Positions 27,792 to 36,887 are shown, counted from the stretch's first letter. The stretch is DNA of 64,000 bases from Colwellia sp. (GCA_002733765.1 NVWU01000006.1:36658-100657), one strand, 5' to 3'. The notes: generated from the sequence alone by a model not told the origin. Numbers and translations are program-made.

Positions 27792-27931
27792 TTGTAGAAT
27801 AACTAATTCAACCAAAGAAGCAGTTTTTTTTATGCTCCTGTATCGCACGGTAGATGATTAACTCGATATAGGTAATGTATTTGTGACCCCTATTTTATGG
27901 GGTAATTATTAATAAACTAGTTATTCTACAA
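27792..27931. repeat. Inverted-repeat element upstream of the DoxX-like gene
   Basis: TTGTAGAATAACTAATT (27792-27808) recurs inverted at 27915-27931 with one mismatch, enclosing 106 bp. Inside, ACCCC/GGGGT (27886-27903) forms a small hairpin. The arrangement resembles a miniature inverted-repeat element; no target duplication is obvious. It probably contains or abuts the promoter of the gene at 27966. Confidence 0.55.
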
Positions 27932-27965
27932 GCTCGTTGAATAAGATTGTTTCGGAGAATAATTA

Positions 27966-28352
27966 ATGCCTCGTGTTCCTCTTCTTATTATTTCAATATT
28001 CTTCATCACTGGAGGTATTTCTCATTTTGTTGTCACTAATTCTTTTGTGATGGCAATGCCAGATTATTTGGGTTATCACAAGGAGTTAGTCATAATAAGT
28101 GGTGTATTTGAAATTTTGGGTGGCATAGGGATATTGGTACCTCAAACACGCTTATTTGCTGGTTATGGTCTAATTGCATTAATTATCGCTGTTTATCCAG
28201 CCAATATAAATATGGCTTTACATCCAGAAAAATATAAAGAGTTTTCCGAGTTGTTTTTATATGTACGTCTACCATTTCAATTTTTATTTGTTTGGTTTGT
28301 CTGGAGGGCAATAACACCAGAAAGGTTAAAAAACAAACATGCAACCAAGTAA
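27966..28352 (+). CDS. DoxX-like small integral membrane protein
   Basis: 128 residues with four hydrophobic segments: LLIISIFFITGGISHFVV, LVIISGVFEILGGIGILV, FAGYGLIALIIAVYPANINM and FQFLFVWFVWRAIT. The GxxHFV, EILGGIG and YPANINMALHP motifs fit the DoxX-like family, whose members are often linked to quinone or oxidative chemistry but are mostly uncharacterised. A ribosome-binding site (TTTCGGAGAATAATT-ATG) supports the start. The stop codon lies inside an attC-like foldback, and an inverted repeat precedes the gene. Confidence 0.75.
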   Translation: MPRVPLLIISIFFITGGISHFVVTNSFVMAMPDYLGYHKELVIISGVFEILGGIGILVPQTRLFAGYGLIALIIAVYPANINMALHPEKYKEFSELFLYVRLPFQFLFVWFVWRAITPERLKNKHATK

Positions 28353-28450
28353 CAAGGCGCAGCAATAGATCTCCGTGTTTCCGCACCATTTTTACAAGCA
28401 CCTGTAAAAAAGTCGCCCAAACACTCCGGTAGTTGTGCGCGGCGTTGGTT
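28347..28450 (+). repeat. attC-like imperfect foldback after the DoxX-like gene
   Basis: About 104 bp form a long imperfect hairpin: AACAAGGCGCAGCAA at the left pairs with TTGTGCGCGGCGTT at the right with an unpaired G, then CCGTGTTT pairs with AAACACTCCGG, and TTTTTACA with TGTAAAAA at the tip. The ends AAC (28351-28353) and GTT (28444-28446) and the gene stop codon inside the left end follow the layout of an integron cassette recombination site. The core site is GTTGGTT rather than the GTTRRRY consensus, and no integrase gene is present, so the call is tentative. Confidence 0.35.
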
Positions 28451-28462
28451 CCTCGCATAGTC

Positions 28463-28487
28463 AGCAATATTACGCCTTAATATTGCT
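28463..28487. terminator. Hairpin between convergent genes
   Basis: Arms AGCAATATTA and TAATATTGCT pair perfectly around CGCCT, between the DoxX-like gene and the convergent exonuclease gene. No clear T-tract follows, so a terminator role is only likely. Confidence 0.5.
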
Positions 28488-28523
28488 ATTTCACAAATGA
28501 TGCAGCCATTGGGCTGTTGCTGC

Positions 28524-30695
28524 CTAGTATTTAAGCCTTGCATAATAAGTTTTTTCGGCGGCTTCACGTGCCTGTCCCATGGTATGAATACCTTGCTCTG
28601 CCAACAGATTAATCAGATGTAAAAACACTTCCGCTGTTGCCATGGCGTCACCTAATGCGGTGTGACGTCCATGAATATCAACATTAAGGCGTTCGGCAAT
28701 GGTATCTAGCCCATGCGATTCTTGATTAGGATGGGCGACAGCAGACAGTAGCAGGGTATCAAGTACGGGTTGATCGAATACCACGCCAGTCAATGCTTCC
28801 TTTACTTGCAAGCAGCGCATGTCGAACGCGGCATTATGTGCCACCAGCACAGTATCGCCGACAAAGGCATGAAAGGCTGGTAAAACTTCTTTAATAACGG
28901 GCTGACCTTTCACCATTTCAGGCTTAATACCATGAATGGGAATTGATACTGCCGGTATAGTTCGCTGAGGATCTACCAGCTGTTCAAAGCTTTCTTGTTG
29001 TAACAGCTTACCGTTAACAATGCGTATGGCGCCAATCTGAATAATTTCATCACCACCAGCAGGGTCTAATCCCGTTGTTTCTGTATCAAAAACGGTATAG
29101 GAGAGTTCGATAAGCTTGCGATCTTCCAGTGAACGCGTTTGTTCCGAGGCCTTAAACAGGTCAAAGTCGTAAAATTCAGGACGGCTTTCTTTGTCTGTTA
29201 AAGCCGATGCATCTAGCTGCTCTTGTGGTTTAGCCAGAGGTATAAGAAAACGGAATAATGCTTGGTTACTTTCTGCGTCGTGTTCAAACCAGAACGCGCC
29301 ATTATGGCGTTCAACAACATCTTGGATGGTTAATGAGCTTTCTTCACCACCAAGGCGAATGGAATCTTTTTCACAATTTAACGTGATGCCCTTGTCGTTG
29401 TTTTGTGGTGTCCAGCAAAGATCAAGCTGACCATGTGCTTCGGTCATGCCAAGGCGAAATTGCACCTTATTAACGCCATATTCATGCTGTAGAAGCTCGG
29501 CTAGATATATGATGGCTTCTAGTAAGGTAAAGCTTTCCACTTTCAGCCAAACAGAAGTATCGATACTAGATTTGGTAGCAGTAATTCCCTTCAGTGCATT
29601 TATACGGTTTATCGCGGCTTCAACCAAATCAGCCCCCTGCATATTTTCGAGTGACCAGTGTGACATAAAGCCATTTACAGTGGTTGCTTTTAGCTCATGT
29701 ATACGCTCCCCCAGTCCCTGCGTTTCTTCACGTAAAACACTTAGCAAATTTTCATGCATCGCCGGTTCCAAATCAGGGTATTCCAATACATCAAGAGCAG
29801 CCTGCATATTTGCTATTGCAGCACGACTACGTTCGGTTAGCGTATTTAAAACATGCTCTTGATGTGATAGTGCTTCAAATTCATGAGTAATATTTTCAGT
29901 TAAAAGTACAAAACCTGTCATCTGAGTTGGGATTTTGTTTTCCATTTGAGCTGCGCGTACGGGAGCCATTTGTACTCTTAGTAATTGCCCCGACTGTGTG
30001 GTGGTTACAAACTTTGTTGATGGGGATGCTACGCCCTGTTCTATACGGTGTTGAATATTTTCCTGTGCATGGGTGAGTAATTTTCGATCAAACACCCCAT
30101 AAATTGAGCGCCCAAGCCCGATCAATTCCGCCCCGGCGGCAACCTTGGGGCTTTCTGATAATCGTTGGAACTGCCTTCTAGCTCGGTTGTTGTACAGCAG
30201 AATACGCCCATCTAGGTTGCACACCACAACACTTTTACTCAGTTCAGACATAAGAGCCGCTAAGCGGTTTTTTTCCAGTTCAGTGTTGCTGGCGGCTTCC
30301 TGCACCAGTGTATCCATGTCATCACGTAATGTTTCTCGCTGCTGCACTAGCTGATTGAACAGATCGGTTAAGCGACGATTTTCAATACTCCCTGTTGGTT
30401 TCAGTTGGCGTTTTACATCGGTGCGCAGCAAAACTTGGGCATCTTCGGCAAGACGAGCAGGAGCAGTCATAAAATAGGCTACCAACCAGCGCAGTGCAAA
30501 ACCAACCGCAGTCAGAGATATTGCCCACATGAAAATCAACAATTCAAGGCTTGGCATCAGTGTAGCGGCTACGGCATCTTGGCCTGTTTCATCAAGGCTT
30601 GACCAGATCAATATGCCTGTTGCTAACAGCCACAACACGCAGATACCGCCAATAATGGCGACACCAAGGGCTACTCTCGAGTCAAAATGTCTCAT
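28524..30695 (-). CDS. Membrane HAMP/PAS/degenerate kinase protein fused to a DnaQ-type 3'-5' exonuclease
   Basis: 723 residues. Two N-terminal membrane helices (about 8-31 and 50-74) are followed by a HAMP-like linker, coiled coil, PAS domain (SVVVCNLDGRILLYNNRARRQ), a histidine-kinase-like region lacking the H-box phospho-acceptor and clear ATP motifs, and from about residue 533 a DEDDh exonuclease. The exonuclease ligands are intact: Asp537 and Glu539 in FDTETTG, Asp625 in HNAAFD, His678 and Asp683 in HTALGDAM. It overlaps the response-regulator gene (ATGA), so it belongs to the same operon. A membrane-tethered sensory exonuclease is inferred; the substrate is unknown. Confidence 0.88.
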   Translation of the reverse strand: MRHFDSRVALGVAIIGGICVLWLLATGILIWSSLDETGQDAVAATLMPSLELLIFMWAISLTAVGFALRWLVAYFMTAPARLAEDAQVLLRTDVKRQLKPTGSIENRRLTDLFNQLVQQRETLRDDMDTLVQEAASNTELEKNRLAALMSELSKSVVVCNLDGRILLYNNRARRQFQRLSESPKVAAGAELIGLGRSIYGVFDRKLLTHAQENIQHRIEQGVASPSTKFVTTTQSGQLLRVQMAPVRAAQMENKIPTQMTGFVLLTENITHEFEALSHQEHVLNTLTERSRAAIANMQAALDVLEYPDLEPAMHENLLSVLREETQGLGERIHELKATTVNGFMSHWSLENMQGADLVEAAINRINALKGITATKSSIDTSVWLKVESFTLLEAIIYLAELLQHEYGVNKVQFRLGMTEAHGQLDLCWTPQNNDKGITLNCEKDSIRLGGEESSLTIQDVVERHNGAFWFEHDAESNQALFRFLIPLAKPQEQLDASALTDKESRPEFYDFDLFKASEQTRSLEDRKLIELSYTVFDTETTGLDPAGGDEIIQIGAIRIVNGKLLQQESFEQLVDPQRTIPAVSIPIHGIKPEMVKGQPVIKEVLPAFHAFVGDTVLVAHNAAFDMRCLQVKEALTGVVFDQPVLDTLLLSAVAHPNQESHGLDTIAERLNVDIHGRHTALGDAMATAEVFLHLINLLAEQGIHTMGQAREAAEKTYYARLKY

Positions 30696-31063
30696 GCTTC
30701 ACCCAACATGTTGCGCACTTTTTCTGCCAGTTCTCTGGTGGAAAATGGTTTGATAACGTAATCATTAGCGCCCATTGCCATTCCCTTAGCGATATCGGTA
30801 TCACGACCTTTAGCCGTCAACATTATAATAATCATCTCTTTAAAATTGGAATTTGCGCGTACTTCTTGGCAAACATCAAGGCCTGTTTTTTTCGGCATCA
30901 TGACATCTAGCAATACTAAGTCGGGGTGTTCTCGGAAAATGGCATCAACGGCTTCCTGACCGTCATGAGCTACCATCACATTGTAGCCTTCCCGTTTCAT
31001 TAAGTACTCCAACGAAATTAAAATGTTCTTCTCATCGTCCGCAATCAGCACAGTTTTACTCAT
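30692..31063 (-). CDS. Single-domain response regulator (receiver only)
   Basis: 123 residues, a stand-alone CheY-like receiver: acidic pair in IADDEKNI, phospho-acceptor Asp in LVLLDVMMPKKTG, Thr in MLTAKG and Lys in YVIKPFSTREL. There is no output domain, so it must act through a partner protein. It lies 12 bp after the SLC5-STAC-kinase gene, its likely phosphodonor, and overlaps the start of the exonuclease fusion, its possible target. The operon order supports that three-protein signalling route; it is inference. Confidence 0.9.
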   Translation of the reverse strand: MSKTVLIADDEKNILISLEYLMKREGYNVMVAHDGQEAVDAIFREHPDLVLLDVMMPKKTGLDVCQEVRANSNFKEMIIIMLTAKGRDTDIAKGMAMGANDYVIKPFSTRELAEKVRNMLGEA

Positions 31064-31075
31064 TTTTTACACTCC

Positions 31076-33823
31076 CTATTTTGATGATGTTTCAGCCAAA
31101 CTGACTTTTTTCCGAGGTAAGAAAAAGCCAAAGCAAGCACCTTCGCCTATTTTTGACTTTAACCACATGTGTCCGCCAAAATGCTCCACAATTTGACGGC
31201 TAATAGGCAAACCAAGACCAGTACCTGTCTGACTGGCTGTTTCTCCGTCTATCTGGCGGAACTTTTCAAAGACCAAATTTTGTTTTTCAGGTGCGATTCC
31301 TGACCCGTTATCAATCACTTCAATCGTTATACCTTCCGTTGCATCTCGTATATGCAATTCAACGTGACCGTTCTCATCAGGCACAAATTTAACCGCGTTT
31401 GATAGTAGGTTTAACAGCACCTGTATTAAGCGGTCTGCATCAACACGGATCAATGATATATGCTTCGGGGCATGGATTTTTAATTCAACACCCCGTTCTT
31501 TATATGAGCTAGAGATTGAGCTAACTGACTGCTTTACCAGTTCCAGTATATCCACATCACTATTGTGCCATTCGGCATGTCCGGCTTCTATTTTTGCCAT
31601 ATCCAGTACTTGGTTTACCAGTCGACTAAGGCGCTCTGCTTCTGCCACCACAATATTGAGAAATTCCAAGCGTTGTTCCTCCTCCATGTCAGGATCGTCT
31701 AGCATTAACTCTGTCATTGCGCGGATAGAGGTCAGCGGTGTTCGCAATTCATGGGTGACGGATGACATAAAGTTATCCTTTAATCGATCTAAGCTTTTAA
31801 GTTGTTCATTGGCCGTTTGTAGTTCTCTGGTAGCCTGTTCCAACGAACGTGACTTTTCTTCAAGCGCCTCTGAATGAGCGCGTAGCTGAGAAGCTTCATC
31901 GAGAATGCGCATAACGTCATCAAGTTCAAGCGCTTCTTCTTCCACCACTGAAGCCACCATAATCCGTGCAGAAGCACTGCCAATAGCCCCTGTAAGATGA
32001 GTTTCTACAAAGTGTACTAGTGCTGCATCTTCGGGTATTTTCTCTATTCTATTGGCACCCACTTTTTCGGCATAATCAGTGAACAGCCGCTGCGCCTTTA
32101 TTTCTCCCATAAAGCGTCCAGTCAAGTGTAACAAATCAGTCACTTTAGCTTGTCCCTGCCAGAATACCGGATGGGCTAATTGAGTACGTTCGAAAACATC
32201 GACAAACAATAAAGCCTGACTGGTTTCATGAGCCGATGGGGGCTTCCAGAGTGATACTGACACATAAGTCGCTATATTCACAAAAAGGCTCCAGAATAGC
32301 GAATGTGTCAGATGATCAAGACCGGTCAGGCCTAACAATTGCTCTGGCTTAAGCCATTCAATACCAAATAGTCCCAAAGTCAGAAAATCATCAGATATCC
32401 AACCTGACTTGGCGAGTGAAGGTAGCATTAACGTGTAAGCCCACATCATAAAACCTAGGAAAAGTCCTGCAAGCGCGCCATTGCATGTGCCATTTTTCCA
32501 GTACATGCCGCCCAATAAGGCCGGTGCAAATTGGGCAACAGCGGCAAAGCTGATCAGCCCAATACTAACAAGGGCATAAGCTTCACCGGCTAAATGAAAG
32601 TACAAATAGCCCAACAATAAGATACCGATGATGGCAATACGGCGAATGAAAAGTAGCAATTTGGTTAGGTCGCCACCAGAACGTTCACCAAATCGAGTGT
32701 TGCGTAATAAAACGGGCATAACTAAGTCATTACATACCATGGTGGATATTGCGATAACTTCGACAATCACCATACCAGTTACCGCCGAAAGTCCGCCAAC
32801 AAAAACAAATAAGGCTAGCATATTCTGACCATGTGCCAATGGAAGAGAAAGCACAAAAGTTTCAGCACTAACGGAGCTAGAGCCAAAATAAATCAGCCCC
32901 CCCAAGGCAATCGGTAAAACAAAGAGATTAATCAGCAATAAATAAAGCGGAAACACCCAAGTTGCTCGTTTCAAGTGTTGCTCATCGACATTTTCTACCA
33001 CCATGATCTGAAATTGGCGTGGCAGAAAAATAACCGACAGCATGGCTAGCAATGTCAGAGCAAACCATTCGGTGTAGGCAAACGAATGTCCTTGATCAAA
33101 GGTCAATAACGCCTTGAGTTCTGGTATTGCTGATGCCTGAGCAAAGATGTCTGATATGCCATCAAAAATACCATAGGTCACAAACATGCCTACAGCCAGA
33201 AAAGCCACTAACTTGACCACTGATTCCATGGCAATGGCTGCCACCATGCCTTCGTGGCGCTCACTACTGTCTAGGTGTCTGGTACCGAATATAATGGTGA
33301 ACCCAGCCAGTACTAGCGCCATATACAGAGTACCATCAGTCCACCAGGCGCTTGGTGGTATGGCAACATCACCTAGTGGAGTAGTCATCACTTCATAACC
33401 GCTAGAAATGGCTTTTAACTGCAAGGCGATATAAGGCACAATACCAACCACGGTGATTATTGTGACGAGCCCAGCCAATGAAGGGCTTTTGCCATAGCGA
33501 CTGGCAATGAAATCGGCGATGGAGGTTATGCGATAGGTTTTTGCAATGCGAATCATTTTTCGCACCACGATCCAAGCTAGGATCATGGATAACATCGGCC
33601 CGAGGTAAATGGGCAGAAACCATACGCCGGCACTGGCAGCACGCCCCACGCTACCAAAGTAGGTCCATGCGGTGCAATACACGGCCATGGACAGCGCATA
33701 TACCCACGGACTGGAAATGATTGATCGCCCAGCTTCTGCGCGTTTGTCACCAAAATAGGCAACAGCAAACAGAATAAATAGATAGATAAAAGAAACGGTT
33801 ATGACCAAGGATGGAGAAAGCAT
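31076..33823 (-). CDS. SLC5 (SSS)-STAC-histidine kinase fusion, CrbS-like
   Basis: 915 residues. The first ~530 form a sodium:solute symporter (SLC5) domain with about 13 helices (CTAWTYFGSVGRAA, GVVPYIALQLKAI, LPRQFQIMVVEN). A STAC domain follows (LLHLTGRFMGEIKAQRLF to HLTGAIGSASARIMVAS), then a coiled coil, HisKA with phospho-acceptor His in SSVTHELRTPLTSIRAM, and an ATPase domain (NLLSNAVKFVP, DNGSGIAPEKQ, GTGLGLPIS). This resembles CrbS/MxtR kinases that regulate acetate metabolism, but it lacks their PAS domain, and its partner is a receiver-only protein. The ATG overlaps the preceding stop (TAATG). The transported or sensed solute is unknown. Confidence 0.9.
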   Translation of the reverse strand: MLSPSLVITVSFIYLFILFAVAYFGDKRAEAGRSIISSPWVYALSMAVYCTAWTYFGSVGRAASAGVWFLPIYLGPMLSMILAWIVVRKMIRIAKTYRITSIADFIASRYGKSPSLAGLVTIITVVGIVPYIALQLKAISSGYEVMTTPLGDVAIPPSAWWTDGTLYMALVLAGFTIIFGTRHLDSSERHEGMVAAIAMESVVKLVAFLAVGMFVTYGIFDGISDIFAQASAIPELKALLTFDQGHSFAYTEWFALTLLAMLSVIFLPRQFQIMVVENVDEQHLKRATWVFPLYLLLINLFVLPIALGGLIYFGSSSVSAETFVLSLPLAHGQNMLALFVFVGGLSAVTGMVIVEVIAISTMVCNDLVMPVLLRNTRFGERSGGDLTKLLLFIRRIAIIGILLLGYLYFHLAGEAYALVSIGLISFAAVAQFAPALLGGMYWKNGTCNGALAGLFLGFMMWAYTLMLPSLAKSGWISDDFLTLGLFGIEWLKPEQLLGLTGLDHLTHSLFWSLFVNIATYVSVSLWKPPSAHETSQALLFVDVFERTQLAHPVFWQGQAKVTDLLHLTGRFMGEIKAQRLFTDYAEKVGANRIEKIPEDAALVHFVETHLTGAIGSASARIMVASVVEEEALELDDVMRILDEASQLRAHSEALEEKSRSLEQATRELQTANEQLKSLDRLKDNFMSSVTHELRTPLTSIRAMTELMLDDPDMEEEQRLEFLNIVVAEAERLSRLVNQVLDMAKIEAGHAEWHNSDVDILELVKQSVSSISSSYKERGVELKIHAPKHISLIRVDADRLIQVLLNLLSNAVKFVPDENGHVELHIRDATEGITIEVIDNGSGIAPEKQNLVFEKFRQIDGETASQTGTGLGLPISRQIVEHFGGHMWLKSKIGEGACFGFFLPRKKVSLAETSSK

Positions 33824-34023
33824 TATTTAGTCTTCCGCCTTTCCATCACCCAAGCCAAAGCTGCAATTAATATGCCCCAGACCAAAAACAATCCAAAGGG
33901 TAAAAGTGGCCAGCCTAGTACATAGATATCCTTATCCCATAGTGCAAGTAGTGGAAAGTTTAGAAACGCTATGCCAGCTAGCGATAGAGCAATCAAACGT
34001 TGTGACGTAATGTCTTTTAACAT
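33823..34023 (-). CDS. Small two-helix membrane protein, first gene of the SLC5-kinase operon
   Basis: 66 residues with two hydrophobic segments (LIALSLAGIAFLNFPLLAL and LPFGLFLVWGILIAALAWV) and a basic C-terminus. Small two-helix proteins often precede SSS symporters, so it may be an accessory subunit of the downstream fusion; that is inference. The ribosome-binding site is TTAAGGAGGGTTC-ATG. Its stop overlaps the ATG of the symporter-kinase. The coding DNA is GC-richer than the flanking genome, like the rest of the operon. Confidence 0.75.
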   Translation of the reverse strand: MLKDITSQRLIALSLAGIAFLNFPLLALWDKDIYVLGWPLLPFGLFLVWGILIAALAWVMERRKTK

Positions 34024-34193
34024 GAACCCTCCTTAAAGAAATAAATTCCCAAAGACATCCATAAAGAGTATGGATTGACATATTATTTTGGTCAACTAAA
34101 AGCGCACACTTTTTTAAAGGACAAGCGGATAAAAGTGATAGTTTCTGATATTATCTAAGCCATAATTATTGGATAGTTGGATAAGCCCTAGAT

Positions 34194-34559
34194 ATGATCA
34201 CCCTTTATGGAATCAACAATTGCGATACAGTAAAAAAAGCACAAAAATGGTTAACCGCTAATAGCATTAACTACGCGTTTTATGACTTTAAAAAGCAGCC
34301 ATTAACCAATGAGTTATTAACGCAGTTCGTTGAGCTAAATGATTGGAGTACACTACTGAACAAACGTAGTACCACTTACCGAAACTTAAGCGATGACATC
34401 AAAAACAATTTAACCGATGAGATCGCTTTTGAACAAGTACTTGTTCAACCTACTTTATTAAAGCGCCCTTTACTACTCATTGAAACAGAAAATTCACAAA
34501 GTATTCAACAACTGCACTTAGGTTTTAAAGCTGAAAGCTATCAAGAGATTTTCCAATAA
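34194..34559 (+). CDS. yffB: ArsC/Spx-like thioredoxin-fold protein YffB
   Basis: 121 residues. ITLYGINNCDTVKKAQKWL holds the single conserved Cys10 of the YffB/Spx branch of the ArsC family, and STTYRNLSDDIKN and PTLLKRPLL match the family C-terminal half. Its role is unclear; a glutathione-dependent thiol function is suggested for homologues. It precedes dapE by 40 bp, the same order as yffB-dapE in enterics, which supports the call. Confidence 0.88.
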   Translation: MITLYGINNCDTVKKAQKWLTANSINYAFYDFKKQPLTNELLTQFVELNDWSTLLNKRSTTYRNLSDDIKNNLTDEIAFEQVLVQPTLLKRPLLLIETENSQSIQQLHLGFKAESYQEIFQ

Positions 34560-34599
34560 AATCTATCCGAATTTACAAAATTAAAAGCAAAGAGTTAAC

Positions 34600-35763
34600 A
34601 TGAAAAACCCAACAAGCAATGTGATAAAGCTAGCCATAGACTTACTTTCCCGTCCATCAGTTACGCCTGAAGATGCAGGCTGCCAGCAACTAATAAAAGA
34701 GCGTTTAGCCAAACTTGGCTTTATCAATGAGACCATGATTTTTGAAGATACCACCAATTTATGGTCTCGCCGTAATGGTGGTATAGAATCCGATGATATC
34801 GTCTTTTGTTTTGCCGGTCATACCGATGTGGTACCACCAGGAAATTTAGAGCTATGGAATACCCCACCTTTTGAACCAACAATAATTGACGGTATGCTCT
34901 ATGGCCGAGGTACGGCAGATATGAAAGGTAGCCTTGCTGCTATGGTTGTTGCTACAGAGCGCTTTGTTCAAGATTATCCATCATATAAAGGTGCTATTAC
35001 TTATTTGATCACCAGTGACGAAGAAGGCCCATTTATTAATGGCACCACACGCGTAATTGATACCTTAGAAGCACGTAATGAAAAAATAACCTATTGTATT
35101 GTTGGTGAGCCTTCAAGCACAAATACGGTAGGTGATATCATTAAAAATGGTCGTCGAGGCTCTATTTCAGCAGAAATAGATATTAAAGGTAAACAAGGAC
35201 ATGTCGCTTACCCTGATCACGTAAAAAACCCTATTCATATGGCAATGCCCGCTTTAACTGAATTAAGTCAGACTCATTGGGATAATGGTAATGATTACTT
35301 TCCTGCAACCAGTTTTCAATTATCGAATATCAATTCAGGAACCGGTGCTACCAATGTAGTGCCAGGGCATTTAACCGCATTGTTTAATTTGCGTTATAGT
35401 ACTGAATTAACCGATCAAATTATTGTAGAAAAAGTCGAGTCCATTTTAAATAAACACCAGCTAGAATACGACATAAAATGGACCTTTAATGGTAAGCCTT
35501 TTATAACCGAGCTAAACAATGAAAAAGGTGACTTTTTAACTGCAGTCACTCAGGCAGTAACATCCGTAACGGGAACACCACCGGTACTGTCTACTTCTGG
35601 CGGTACATCTGACGGTCGTTTTATTGCTCCAACAGGTGCAAAAGTTATCGAGCTAGGTCCTTGTAATGCCACCATACACCAAGTAAATGAGTCAGTTTCT
35701 TGTGATGATTTAGATAAGCTATGCGATATTTACTATGCTTGTTTAAAAGAAGTGCTTCTTTAG
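34600..35763 (+). CDS. dapE: Succinyl-diaminopimelate desuccinylase
   Basis: Hydrolyses N-succinyl-LL-diaminopimelate in lysine and peptidoglycan precursor synthesis. The 387-residue M20 metallopeptidase shows the zinc motifs [27 protein letters not shown] and GEPSS, and the C-terminal [10 protein letters not shown] and [12 protein letters not shown]. Catalytic Glu is in DEEG. Length is usual. The next gene's long frame overlaps its 3' end, but that gene probably starts at 35781. Confidence 0.96.
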   Translation: MKNPTSNVIKLAIDLLSRPSVTPEDAGCQQLIKERLAKLGFINETMIFEDTTNLWSRRNGGIESDDIVFCFAGHTDVVPPGNLELWNTPPFEPTIIDGMLYGRGTADMKGSLAAMVVATERFVQDYPSYKGAITYLITSDEEGPFINGTTRVIDTLEARNEKITYCIVGEPSSTNTVGDIIKNGRRGSISAEIDIKGKQGHVAYPDHVKNPIHMAMPALTELSQTHWDNGNDYFPATSFQLSNINSGTGATNVVPGHLTALFNLRYSTELTDQIIVEKVESILNKHQLEYDIKWTFNGKPFITELNNEKGDFLTAVTQAVTSVTGTPPVLSTSGGTSDGRFIAPTGAKVIELGPCNATIHQVNESVSCDDLDKLCDIYYACLKEVLL

Positions 35764-35780
35764 TAAAAATATCCATAATT

Positions 35781-36563
35781 ATGCAAAAAAATACGATAAC
35801 AATTTTAGGTGATATAAATAAACAGTTACTTGGTTTAACAGATCAACACATTCATTATTTAGGTAATGAATGTTTAACGAATAAAAATTTAACTGACAAA
35901 AATGTAGCAAACCATCATGAAATAAAAGCTGTTCAAACATTATCAAGATCAACTATTGGTATTCACCAACAAATGAAAACTGCCTTTGATGCACTAAAAC
36001 ACAGCGCACAAACAGCGGGGATAGAACTTAAAATTGCCAGTGGTTTTCGCTCATTTGAACGACAGTTACAAATATGGAATAACAAATTTACTGGTAAGGC
36101 TATTATAAAAAAAACCAACGGTGAAATAGTAGATGTTAGTCGTTTGTCAGACTGGCAAATAATAGAAGCTATTTTACTTTATTCTGCACTACCAGGGGCT
36201 AGTAGACATCATTGGGGTTGCGATATTGATGTCTACGCACCAAATTTATTAACTGCGGGTAAATCGCTACAACTTGAGCCATGGGAATATCAACAATCAG
36301 GCCCTATGGCAAAACTATCGACTTGGCTCACACAACACGCGGCAGAATTTGGCTTTTATTTACCCTATGACTGTTATCGAGGTGGCATTGCCGCAGAGCC
36401 ATGGCATTTATCTTTTAGGCCACTTGCAACGCAGTATCAAGCTACATTTAATATCCAAGCATTACAAACGTGTTTAATAAACACCGATATTTCTGGTAAA
36501 ATGGTTATTGTTGATAATTTAACCGAGATAGCTAAACGTTATATTAATAATGTAAATACCTGA
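35781..36563 (+). CDS. M15-family D-alanyl-D-alanine carboxypeptidase
   Basis: About 260 residues. Zinc-peptidase motifs of the VanY/M15B family are seen: ASGFRSFERQLQIW, SRHHWGCDIDVY (His and Asp ligands) and EPWHLSFR (catalytic Glu-x-x-His). It probably trims cell-wall peptides. No signal peptide is evident from the start chosen here; a longer frame to 35721 adds [17 protein letters not shown], which is not a convincing signal, so localisation is uncertain. It follows dapE by 17 bp and is probably co-transcribed. Confidence 0.82.
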   Translation: MQKNTITILGDINKQLLGLTDQHIHYLGNECLTNKNLTDKNVANHHEIKAVQTLSRSTIGIHQQMKTAFDALKHSAQTAGIELKIASGFRSFERQLQIWNNKFTGKAIIKKTNGEIVDVSRLSDWQIIEAILLYSALPGASRHHWGCDIDVYAPNLLTAGKSLQLEPWEYQQSGPMAKLSTWLTQHAAEFGFYLPYDCYRGGIAAEPWHLSFRPLATQYQATFNIQALQTCLINTDISGKMVIVDNLTEIAKRYINNVNT

Positions 36564-36637
36564 TTAAGTAATCGCTCAAATGACAATTAATACCAATTAG
36601 GTTAATTAGCAGACTAGCAAACAACATAGGAAAACTC

Positions 36638-36832
36638 ATGGATAACTGGATGGCTTATACAATGATTACCATTGCTTTTGTAATAATTGTAGGTAATTTT
36701 AGTACCTTTCAAAAAAACACTAACCAGAGAATGCGCAAAAAAAACTTAAATGATCTAGATGAAACATTACCAAGAAGTCATAAAATAGATCATAAAATGT
36801 CAACTATAGACAAAAGTAAATTTATAAAATAG
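36638..36832 (+). CDS. Small single-helix membrane protein (DUF2897-like)
   Basis: 64 residues: one N-terminal membrane helix (AYTMITIAFVIIVGNF) and a charged cytoplasmic tail. It resembles short DUF2897-type proteins of marine gammaproteobacteria, though that match is by eye. A ribosome-binding site (AGGAAAACTC-ATG) and a downstream terminator at 36858-36887 support a real gene. Function unknown. Confidence 0.6.
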   Translation: MDNWMAYTMITIAFVIIVGNFSTFQKNTNQRMRKKNLNDLDETLPRSHKIDHKMSTIDKSKFIK

Positions 36833-36857
36833 CATTCATTCTGTATCAATCAAGTAA

Positions 36858-36887
36858 AAAAAAACGCCGGAAAATTGGCGTTTTTTT
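36858..36887. terminator. Bidirectional rho-independent terminator
   Basis: A 7-base A-run plus CGCC pairs with GGCG plus a 7-base T-run around an 8-nt loop. It separates the plus-strand small gene from the convergent bamC. Confidence 0.9.

Noticed and set aside
28277..28567. Overlapping open frames on the minus strand around the DoxX-like gene end
   Set aside because: They cross the attC-like foldback and both gene ends and have no ribosome-binding site or protein motif.
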